The position numbers were made by a program, and so were the translations under genes. A stretch of DNA of 64,000 bases, from contig NZ_VTLB01000001.1 of assembly GCF_020514235.1 (NCBI RefSeq), positions 248,001 to 312,000 of the forward strand, given 5' to 3'. Below are positions 36,801 through 41,093 of this stretch, piece after piece. The DNA is from Synechococcus sp. MU1617 (GTDB lineage: Bacteria > Cyanobacteriota > Cyanobacteriia > PCC-6307 > Cyanobiaceae). Numbering within the stretch: the stretch's first letter is position 1; every line of letters starts with the position of its first letter. Below the pieces are notes generated by a model that did not search any database, was not told where the DNA came from, and was given only the letters and a program-made list of their open reading frames with translations.

Positions 36801-39155
36801 TTGAGATCAAAGAGTCAGTCTGAATCAGGTGAGATAACAATTGAGAATTCAGGAATAATTGAAACCTCAGGAACTGGCTCTCATGGGATTGTCGCCCAGT
36901 CAATTTCTGGTTCCGGGGGCTTTGTCTTTGGAAACTCACAAAAACATCAACCAATAGAACTAGAACGACAAATCACAGCGGAATCCAAAGACATTACACT
37001 CAAAAATACGGGAACAATTCTGACTCGTGGAGACAATGCAATTGCTGTGCTTGCGCAAACCGCAGCAGGTGGTGCCTACATCTACCAAAATCCTGACGGC
37101 ACAACATCTCGTGTCACATCAGCGCTTACTCATCCGAGCAAAAAAGCCGGCGATGTTGTCGTCATTAATAGTGGGTCAATTATCGCAACGGGGAGAGGCG
37201 GTATCGGCATCACAAAGAGCACAAATCCTGTTCCAATTGAATCCAATCTTCGTGTTGTAAATACAGCGACTGGTATTATTCGCGGTGGAGAAGGTGGTGC
37301 AGCTGTTCAGTTGCCTACAAGAGAGCGAGAATCGATTGATAATCAGGGCATCATGATTGGTGGCCTCTTAGGTCAAGGAATTGTGATTGAGGGGCTTGGA
37401 GGTAATGACGAAATCGTCAATTCCAATCTGATTGCTGGGAATATTCTGCTTCAAGGTGGTCGCAATACCATTGCCAACTCCGCCAATGCGAGACTCGAAG
37501 CCACTGATATCGTCCTGGGCCGTCGCGCAGAACTGGTGAACGCAGGCACCCTTTCTCCTGACGGAGCCCATCGGATTGGAACGATGGATTTAGTTGCCAA
37601 ATACTTCCAAACAAAAACAGGAAATTATGAATTTGATCTTGATATCTCCGATGGCCAAACAGATTATTTTCATATTGCTTCTGTTGGATTACTTGAGGGC
37701 GATGTCACTCTCGTACCAACAGAAACCGGCCTCGCCAAGCCTGGTCGATTTACAAGCACAGAGTTTTTGACTGCCCGTGATATTCCGCTCGACAGACTTT
37801 CATTCAAATACCCAAAATCAGCCATCGCAGATTACAAGCTACTCGATGTCTCAAGCGATAAAGGTGATGGCCTCCAAGTGGAATACAAGATTGATTACTC
37901 CCCTCAGGGGCTTTCACCTAACAGCCGCCGCTTAGGCAATGCTATTAACCGTATCCAAGCCGATGGTGTTGATTCAATTGAACAAAGAGTGAATGCTGCA
38001 TACCTATACTCAATCGAAACAACAGATGAACTGAATGAGGTTTATCAGCAATTGTCTGGGGAGCAAAACACAAATTATTCACAGCCCATTATCGACTCTT
38101 CCTTGCTGTTCTTGAAAGCTGCACAAGATCAGATTGATCAGGCATCCAATCAAATCAGCCTGGCATGTGCGAACAAGGACGTCTCAGAAGCCCCTGATCA
38201 AACCAATGAATCTCAAGATTCATCGGTCTGCCAGCGATTCCATGCATGGAAAGAAAGCTCGGGTACATCCGACACCTATGAAGGAGGAGGAAGTTCAGAT
38301 CAAAGCGGCTATGAGACCAACTCTTACAACTCTTCCATTGGCCTTAGTTACCAACTCAATCCACGCATCATGGTTGGTGGTTTCGGTCAATTTTCCAAAC
38401 TTTGGACAACATCCACGGGATTGAGTGGCCATGGAACAACTGAGCTATGGAATGCCGCCGGATTCCTCAATGTTGCCCTATCCAAGGACACACCAAACAC
38501 CCTTCTATCATTGATGATCGGTGGAGGAACGGCATCAACAGACATCAAGCGAACCATTGATCTTCCGAACACCTCAACCGAAAAGAGCAGCGCAGACAGT
38601 ACCCAATTCATGGGCAGGATTCAGCTCAGTCATGAGTTTTCTACAGGCGACGGACCTCTATCAGGACTGATCACACCACAACTTGGCATCAGTGCCATTC
38701 ACTACTCACAAAAGGGCTATCAAGAACGCACCTCTTCAAGTAGCCAGTCTTGGGCTCCTGGCCGCCACCGTTTTTCTGAATCTATTGAAATCGAACCATC
38801 ACACAGCCTTCGCTATTCCGAGGCAACGTACACATCAATCCCTCTCGATTTCAATATCAAGTTCTCACAGCCTTTCCAAATTGGAACTGTTCGATTCAAT
38901 CCACAACTCTCCGCTGGCTACAGCATCGATCTGAGTGACACCAGTCGGTCCCTTGAAGCGGCGTTCGTTAATCAACCTGGACACCGCTTCAAGGTTGAGG
39001 GAACCGACGCACCTCAATCCTGGTGGGATTTTGGCCTCAATCTGGATGTCCACATCAGCGACTCCTTTGCGCTGTACGCCAACACTCGAGCTGAATTGGC
39101 CGCTGGCACCAAGAGCTCCTTCAACTACGGCGGCGGCTTCCGCTGGAAGTTCTAA
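24894..39155 (+). CDS. Giant Gly-rich-repeat autotransporter (type V secretion adhesin)
   Basis: A single uninterrupted frame of 4,753 codons. A signal peptide covers about residues 1-30 (YCLSAVAFAAIINGGESIAQ). The passenger runs to about 4180 and holds roughly sixty repeats of about 60-65 residues, each with a (V/L/A)QS(I/V)GGGGG block next to SPG and N-x-G-x-I-x-T segments, consistent with a long beta-solenoid. Two acidic low-complexity inserts occur near 1795-1825 and 2020-2060. From about 4182 there is a non-repeat stem, then a linker (GLSPNSRRLGNAINRIQADG, DELNEVYQQLSGEQ) typical of autotransporters, and a beta-barrel from about 4445 ending GGGFRWKF. It should be exported by Sec and displayed on the outer membrane. 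Similar AQSIGGGGG passengers are known to me from alpha- and beta-proteobacteria. Base composition is far more AT-rich than the neighbours, suggesting transfer. Substrate or ligand unknown. Confidence 0.92.
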   Translation: MRKASNTIWRYCLSAVAFAAIINGGESIAQSSNLPSSENPYTYPSDFEDGSENFVPVYLYFTGGGGNPGGNGATIDFNIESLPATTGEFYSWYTGAQSQGGNGNKGSDGNCDDILKVTDCHATGGKGGDGGNGGKVSVNLGSADSYDVSNRIKIQTSQVTESGGSYIVGAIASSIGGNGGKGGASSSISVDANGGKGGNGGNAESEAPPTTLTINKNVELRALSSGNELIPIGGLAQSAGGIGGDGGDCDSIGGCPDKDRGGGGGFAGDITINNDGIIELEITDQQCSNTEDGESCAGGAGLLAQSVGGQGGNASATGISLVTFGGAGGTGGGGGKINVTHTGLITTTGIGAIGINAQSVGGSGGSVPDSYSAVTLGSSEGGLGGEAQTVSVNLDAGIIKTNGNYAPGILSQSIGGGGGSVGSQTSLITVGSDAGGGGDGGEAAITLQNNGLIETGEHFKLNTTTREGFFSPAVIVQSVGGGGGNAGTNTGTINVGSSGGDGGDGGNVTAVLNQSTLGTWRGFSPGLVLQSIGGGGGHGGDVSSADTGQVSVGGGGEGGGGGNAGEINAFQDVFGESTKIITHGIFSPGILVQGIGGGGGSGGSATSLTLSPEPSISVTVGGQGGDGGDAGVINFGSDIDESIELSVKTQRAFSPAISMMSVGGGGGQGGQSSTYGASLTVSASVSAGGQGGAGGSGENVTAYLKGKTETSGFMSPGLSISSIGGGGGDGGSATSMNAGGIASASVAIGGSGGEGMNGGDVTLTYQGSSTTQGLFSPAIKIRSIGGGGGSGGSSTTADASSTASIGVGIGGAGEGGGDAGEVYLDFEGLAYTNNALSPVLLLQSIGGGGGDGGGATSGSMAISPYPNISAVATIGGSAGMGGNGNNITLNLGGVIKSGNDAAVDPLKRSGFSPGVIIQTIGGGGGHGGVATSGSASISAEAAVTANVAIGGPGGAGGNAGTIEISSKKISAIETYGKFSPGLIAQAIGGGGGNGGSSMSLSGTIGGDGSASGGVSMGGSGSEGGTGGGIDLDGLQGGIHTRDEFSPGIILQSIGGGGGNGGTSLNYSLSAGGDGAIDATASIGGSGAAGGSGGDVEIKIGSQIETEADHSPGLAVQSIGGGGGNGGSSHTVSATGSTKNTFTAGANLGGSAGDGNKGGDITIEYENEFAQTKSLVQTSGAFAPAIVVQSIGGGGGNGGNSSTLSASLSGEDALSANVNLGGNGGSGSDAGKIELSIKGDLRTGWSEARRTTSSHAPGIIAQSIGGGGGHGGTATRGEITIAGKDSASVGIANFGNTVGGGSEPQGGEGGDGGSGSNVSIEVLERGSITTSGDYSPGVIAQSIGGGGGTGGSSKSGSISLTGETQIQLNSVIGGNGGWAGDGGNIVVLNTGKIRTGEQHLLRTDGRFSPGLFAQSIGGGGGMGGSAYNGTITVAGESESGLGSIDGGVVVGGRGGAGGDAGSVEINSMGEEIRTQADFSSGIQAVSVGGGGGTGGSARSKSSNYGTATNNLSVVLGGDGSGGGDASEVTITNRSIIKTGGRDQTRRGQHSFGIFGQSVGGGGGNGGSSSTDNTSIEIDESEEKKAYTIDVNLGGKAGKGGSGGNVRINNTSPLISTTGHFAAGIYGQSIGGGGGAGGNSTSVNNVEVISETSVIGGVSLGGEGGTGGKGGDVWINSDKERKSFAPIQIKTLGAFAYGLFAQSVGGGGGSGGSTLVSNRTTSIDGDSIIAEGGGSIKLGGIGGEDWGVGGEGASGGDVSIDAQGLIATEGIGAIGLVGQSIGGGGGAGGSFTATSSQDEADEGEFEEEDEEIEEDLEEEGETKERNDAYINFILGGDGGEGHDGGEVSISNKDQKQLQINTKGINAPAIVAQSIGGGGGIGGSTTDNAEVVKASQYSIGGLGTVTGSGGNAGNGGVVNLGARRETLNLRLKTEKAASPSIIVQSIGGGGGAGGGTVTNSTGSAFSGSFDFGTKGGKAGSGSDVSTHATLDLTTLGYQSTALIIQSIGGGGGQGGNVSNTSTTSYEDNENKEEEKIEENIKQEESKEGGNTNEKDKEDKEKKGYTMNFGVSKSGKGGSGGDAGDINVNIEGKILTVRTGSDGGLIQSIGGGGGSGGTTTTTPTTEGNEEGSISIPVAMNFGGRGGGGGNAGDINYRSNGRLFVQTEGNNSLGLGLQSIGGGGGRGGSVTTTNTNNSKSEYTFGASVSKGAKGGGGGRSGEVSLDLLGRRSKIQVATHGINSPGLVLQSIGGGGGIGSNSNAGNSAGNISVGFTMGGRGGRGGGSKRVDLNADLSVSTKSAHSEGVLIQSIGGGGGRGGSVAANVKAEGHESENKFSLGLTGALGGKGGLGGNGADATASINGLVTTQGHISSGITIQSIGGGGGKAGAIFNASNAKGSAKNMATGFSLGASGGGAGEAKAVRLVSKEDKKLGVFTYGHASPGVMLQSIGGGGGNGSLVQNVSRSSSNEFSLGASVSKGGRGGSGGNSGAVAVDLQNLVIATEGANSSGLQAQTIGGGGGNAGSVNAKTGKGDYQISLALGANGGKGGSTGNASIEIEDAIITTQGASSNAIQIQAIGGGGGNASHVTNRGSKATIQGELGSQSGDGGNGGVVNVTSIADLRTAGNNSAGLFVQSIGGGGGSTNVTTTGDRDLLKSDDLKGFIAVGGQGGEGGDGGEINIDSTTNITTLGEQAHGLISQSLGGGGGRVALQAGPILAASDMLMHLGGTSGKGGNGDTAVVSNKGYVSVHGDSSYGLYVQSIGGGGGSVSSTSPIKVNLGGTGGDGGHGGDIEVVNQKTGIIESRGKNGIGVFAMSLGGGGGDVGTTQDLVTMGSKVGVGGNGGDIAILNRGTIRTTGEGGVGILARSLGGGGGRVASSINSGNLHLGSTSSEEAKGGEVTVINTGNIYSFGHDSTPLQLDGIGGGGGDARKNYGRLELGSKNGSGDQRSKRSELNNKGFLYSAQNFSPALIHQSLGGGGGSVINGKDHAQLGSQHGSGLQSTGKLILNNRGSAITEGTNSPGVFVQTIGGGGGRVTRVDGTAHLGSHHTKHLGDFSSGRIQLSNNVKTIRTAGHLSPTLVSQSIGGGGGWIGIAQGDLSLGAVNSNGALSAGPIKIQNDAELRSEGDGSVGLMSQTIGGGGGYSAYAKGELKLGSLTSKGNLSAGKIDLSNTGSILTLNDNSPVIISTNIGGGGGFIGGTNHLKTNGEGNIRLGSLNSEGNQSSKSNKIRNTGYLQSQGNYSPAVLQQTIGGGGGSVVHGKGHAQLGSGSGSGDQSAGDLIWLNKGRIITSGDHSPAVFNQSIGGGGGRVSRVNGTAHLGNKETLRSSFLNSGELSIRNEGQLVATEGNLSPAIVSQTIGGGGGWLGISADDLKLGSSEALGDQSSGDLVLTNKGHLITRGVASGGILAQSIGGGGGYTAFANGSLQLGALNSHGVLSAGQVDLKNSSSIRTDGKNSPGIVATGVAGGGGFVAGQAGEIVNVVHLGGSGRTVSKADRLRIKLDRSSEVITKGHNSPGVLGQSIGGGGGYTSQRGRFVNMGQQGGIGHAGNVDIENEGRISTRGNHSHGVVAQSIGSGGGTAFLSDRRAVLGSTNGSNGNAGSVVVNNRRGIISTHGKHSIGVVAQSVGGGGGRLAEAKGDVQLGADGGSGHGGLVEIINERALISTTGNFSPAYLMQSVGGGGGHIAARRNGETEANTRLILGGGQQGAEGNGGPIQLKNFTGEINSSGKFSPGIVHQSIGGGGGWLGELSGISTSLGGRSLGRSSGANLNMRLPLAVNTLSATSPGVVIQSIGGGGGASGNIKRAAYLGGRPDSGSIVRGGTIGFVSKQPIKTFGLNSPGVLLQSIGGGGGYVGSARKRVELGGTIHRLADASAGNIETINRSLISTSNKRSPGFVAQSIGGGGGFILSGESAVLGSKNAKENRLTLNERAGTTKLINKGAIQTQGEHSMGVLIQSIANGGGIGSSNSGNVDLRSKSQSESGEITIENSGIIETSGTGSHGIVAQSISGSGGFVFGNSQKHQPIELERQITAESKDITLKNTGTILTRGDNAIAVLAQTAAGGAYIYQNPDGTTSRVTSALTHPSKKAGDVVVINSGSIIATGRGGIGITKSTNPVPIESNLRVVNTATGIIRGGEGGAAVQLPTRERESIDNQGIMIGGLLGQGIVIEGLGGNDEIVNSNLIAGNILLQGGRNTIANSANARLEATDIVLGRRAELVNAGTLSPDGAHRIGTMDLVAKYFQTKTGNYEFDLDISDGQTDYFHIASVGLLEGDVTLVPTETGLAKPGRFTSTEFLTARDIPLDRLSFKYPKSAIADYKLLDVSSDKGDGLQVEYKIDYSPQGLSPNSRRLGNAINRIQADGVDSIEQRVNAAYLYSIETTDELNEVYQQLSGEQNTNYSQPIIDSSLLFLKAAQDQIDQASNQISLACANKDVSEAPDQTNESQDSSVCQRFHAWKESSGTSDTYEGGGSSDQSGYETNSYNSSIGLSYQLNPRIMVGGFGQFSKLWTTSTGLSGHGTTELWNAAGFLNVALSKDTPNTLLSLMIGGGTASTDIKRTIDLPNTSTEKSSADSTQFMGRIQLSHEFSTGDGPLSGLITPQLGISAIHYSQKGYQERTSSSSQSWAPGRHRFSESIEIEPSHSLRYSEATYTSIPLDFNIKFSQPFQIGTVRFNPQLSAGYSIDLSDTSRSLEAAFVNQPGHRFKVEGTDAPQSWWDFGLNLDVHISDSFALYANTRAELAAGTKSSFNYGGGFRWKF
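25402..37080 (+). repeat. About sixty coding repeats with QSIGGGGG core
   Basis: In-frame protein repeats spaced on average near 190 bases, each marked on the plus strand by a G-rich run of the type GGTGGTGGTGGTGGA. Two subtypes are visible. Up to about 33,500 each unit has a second Gly-rich block (such as GGXGGXGG) after the first. From about 33,500 to 36,700 that block is replaced by an LGS-x-x-S-x-G-x-QSSG segment and a Leu-x-Asn strand. The last units before 37,080 are degenerate (SIANGGG, SISGSGG, TAAGGA). Confidence 0.9.
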
Positions 39156-39163
39156 AGCCTTCC

Positions 39164-39183
39164 TATACTAGTACAAAAATACT
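39164..39183 (+). promoter_or_regulatory. LexA-type operator and -10 element of umuC
   Basis: AGTACAAAAATACT at 39170-39183 matches AGTAC-N4-GTACT with one change (G to A in the right arm). Directly before it, TATACT at 39164-39169 is a strong -10 element, nine bases past the giant gene's stop. Transcription would start near 39176, giving a very short leader before the umuC GTG. This lets umuC be SOS-controlled independently of umuD. Confidence 0.7.
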
Positions 39184-39188
39184 ATGGC

Positions 39189-40463
39189 GTGGTCTTCGTT
39201 ACTGCCCTGATCGATGGAAACAATTTCTATGCCTCCTGCGAACAGAGTCTGGACCCGGCTCTGATCGGCCACCCCGTTGTGGTGCTGTCCAACAACGACG
39301 GCTGCATCGTGGCGCGCAGTGCCGAAGCCCGTGCCCTGGGCATTCGCATGGGGACGCCGTACTTCAAGGCGCGCCGGGAGCTTGAACGGCACAACGTGGT
39401 GGTGCGCAGTTCGAACTACGCGCTCTATGCCGACATGAGCCAGCGGATGATGAGCCTGCTGGAGGCCCACTGCGAAGAGCTGGAGGTGTACTCAATCGAT
39501 GAAGCCTTCGGGAGGATTCGTCGTCCCCGCAATGGCGACCTGCAGGGTTGGGCCCGCCAGCTGCGGGCACGGGCACGGCAAAACCTCGGCCTTCCGATCG
39601 CCATCGGCCTAGGGGCCAGCAAGGGCCAGGCCAAGCTGGCCAATCGCCTGGCCAAACAGACCCCAGACCATGCCGGGATGTTCGACCTCGGCCAATGCGA
39701 CAACCCCGATCGCTGGCTGGAAACGATTGCGATCGAGGATGTCTGGGGGATCGGTCGCCAGTTGGCCCATTGGTGCCGCCTGCGGGGCATCAGCAACGCA
39801 CGACACCTCCGGGACATGCCGAGCGGTGAACTGCGCGCCAAATGCGGCGTGGTGGGTCTGCGGCTGCAACAGGAGCTGCGGGGCCATGCCTGCCTGCCGC
39901 TGGAGCTTGCACCGGCACCGAAGCAAGAAACCTGCGTGAGCCGCAGTTTCAGCCGACCCATCACCAGCCAGGAGGAGCTGCACCAGGCCATCGCCACCTA
40001 TGTGGTGCGCGCCGCCGAGAAATTGCGCAAGCAACGGCAACGGGCAGCAGCCCTCACCATCTACACCCGCACCAGCCCGTTCGCTCCTGGGTTTTACAGC
40101 CAAGCCGCCAGCACGCAGCTAGACCTACCCAGCAATGACACTGCCGTGCTGCTGCAGGCGGCACGACCCTTGGTGGCACGGATCTTTCGCCCCCACCGTC
40201 CGCTGGCCAAGGCCGGCGTGCTGATGCAGCACCTGCAGAGCCACGACATCCTGCAGACCCATCTGATGGTGCCGATGAGTGAGGAGCAGCAGCAGAAACG
40301 GGAGTGCCTGATGCAGACCATCGACCGGATCAATCGGCGTTACGGGCGTGGAACCCTGCAATGGGCCGGTTGCGGACTGCAGCCCAGTTGGTTGATGCGG
40401 CGGGAGCAACTCAGCCGTGCCGCCACCACCCGTCTGCAGGATCTGCCGGTGGTGAGGGCCTGA
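39189..40463 (+). CDS. umuC: DNA polymerase V catalytic subunit UmuC
   Basis: Y-family translesion polymerase that copies damaged templates when bound to UmuD'. Palm motifs are clear: ALIDGNNFYASCEQSLDPAL with the first metal Asp, SNNDGCIVARSAEARALGI, and VYSIDEAF with the catalytic Asp-Glu pair. The thumb and little-finger regions follow (LPIAIGLGASKGQAKLANRL, CVSRSFSRPI), and the end is the UmuC-specific C-terminal domain. 424 residues matches E. coli UmuC (422). Initiation is at a GTG with no visible ribosome site and a very short predicted leader. GC-rich like the backbone, unlike the gene before it. Confidence 0.95.
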   Translation: MVFVTALIDGNNFYASCEQSLDPALIGHPVVVLSNNDGCIVARSAEARALGIRMGTPYFKARRELERHNVVVRSSNYALYADMSQRMMSLLEAHCEELEVYSIDEAFGRIRRPRNGDLQGWARQLRARARQNLGLPIAIGLGASKGQAKLANRLAKQTPDHAGMFDLGQCDNPDRWLETIAIEDVWGIGRQLAHWCRLRGISNARHLRDMPSGELRAKCGVVGLRLQQELRGHACLPLELAPAPKQETCVSRSFSRPITSQEELHQAIATYVVRAAEKLRKQRQRAAALTIYTRTSPFAPGFYSQAASTQLDLPSNDTAVLLQAARPLVARIFRPHRPLAKAGVLMQHLQSHDILQTHLMVPMSEEQQQKRECLMQTIDRINRRYGRGTLQWAGCGLQPSWLMRREQLSRAATTRLQDLPVVRA

Positions 40464-40484
40464 TCAACGCAATCCAGAAAGGCC

Positions 40485-40781
40485 TCAGACCTCCTGCAGC
40501 AACTGAATGACCTGTTCACGGGTGCTGAGCAGCAACACCATCCGCTCACCGTGGGCATTGAGGCCCGTCTGCTCCCGCACCAGATCGGTGCTGGCCAAAG
40601 CCAATCCGCCGGTTTCCGTGAACAGCACTGGCAGGGTGCCCTGGTGCCCGCGCATGCCCTGCAGATCCAGCGCCTGACGAACAGCCCGCTGGGCTTTGTC
40701 GGAACCCAGACGCTCCACGAAGGCCGGCCAGAGGTGGTTGACCGGATCGAGCGCGGCGAAATCAAGCTGCGAATCAGTCAT
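40485..40781 (-). CDS. Conserved hypothetical protein
   Basis: A 98-residue soluble protein (MTDSQLDFAALDPVNHLWPA) with a compact alternating pattern: KAQRAVRQALDLQGMRGHQG, TLPVLFTETGGLALASTDLV, GERMVLLLSTREQVIQLLQEV. I recognise no named domain; it looks like a conserved small cyanobacterial protein. Its ATG overlaps the stop of the upstream small gene by one base, so the two form a pair. Convergent with umuC. Confidence 0.75.
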   Translation of the reverse strand: MTDSQLDFAALDPVNHLWPAFVERLGSDKAQRAVRQALDLQGMRGHQGTLPVLFTETGGLALASTDLVREQTGLNAHGERMVLLLSTREQVIQLLQEV

Positions 40782-41038
40782 CAGGACGGCAACAACGCAA
40801 GGGCTTCGCTGATCATCTGCGGGGTGACGGCAATGCGCTCGAGCGGATCGGCATTGTCGAGATAGGCCTCAAACGACGCAAAGCGCTCAATCACGGGGTC
40901 GGCCCCCTCGGCGGCGCAAGCCTCGACCCAATCCCCCTCCTCCGGCTTCACCGCGACGTAGGCCTGCAGAGCTTCCTCCAGATCACCGCCGTCGCCGACG
41001 CCCTCGCCGTGCCAGATCGCTTCGAAGAATTCAGACAT
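40781..41038 (-). CDS. Conserved hypothetical acidic protein
   Basis: An 85-residue, strongly acidic protein starting MSEFFEAIWHGEGVGDGGDL and ending with the helix PQMISEALALLPS. No domain recognised. The ATG at 41038 is chosen over a longer frame reaching 41275 inside dnaG. It lies 55 bases after dnaG and immediately before the 98-residue gene, probably in one transcript with dnaG. Confidence 0.7.
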   Translation of the reverse strand: MSEFFEAIWHGEGVGDGGDLEEALQAYVAVKPEEGDWVEACAAEGADPVIERFASFEAYLDNADPLERIAVTPQMISEALALLPS

Positions 41039-41093
41039 CTTCAGCTTGAGGAACAGATCCTGATGCAGTTTGCCCAGACCACCGGCCCATGGC

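Noticed and set aside
25328-36954. Many minus-strand open frames with Pro-rich runs (PPPPP) opposite the giant gene
   Set aside because: They are the complement of Gly codons in the repeats (GGN read backwards gives NCC). Their presence follows from the repeat sequence, and no start or ribosome site supports them.
25402-37080. Regularly spaced repeats reminiscent of a CRISPR array
   Set aside because: The repeats are variable, in frame, about 190 bases apart, and inside one coding sequence; there are no conserved 25-40-base direct repeats with unique spacers and no cas genes.
24839-39162. AGCCTTC occurs at 24839-24845 and 39156-39162, flanking the giant gene like a target-site duplication
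   Set aside because: Only 7 bases, one copy lies against the giant gene's stop and the other 49 bases before its start; no transposase or terminal inverted repeats are seen. Chance is a sufficient explanation.
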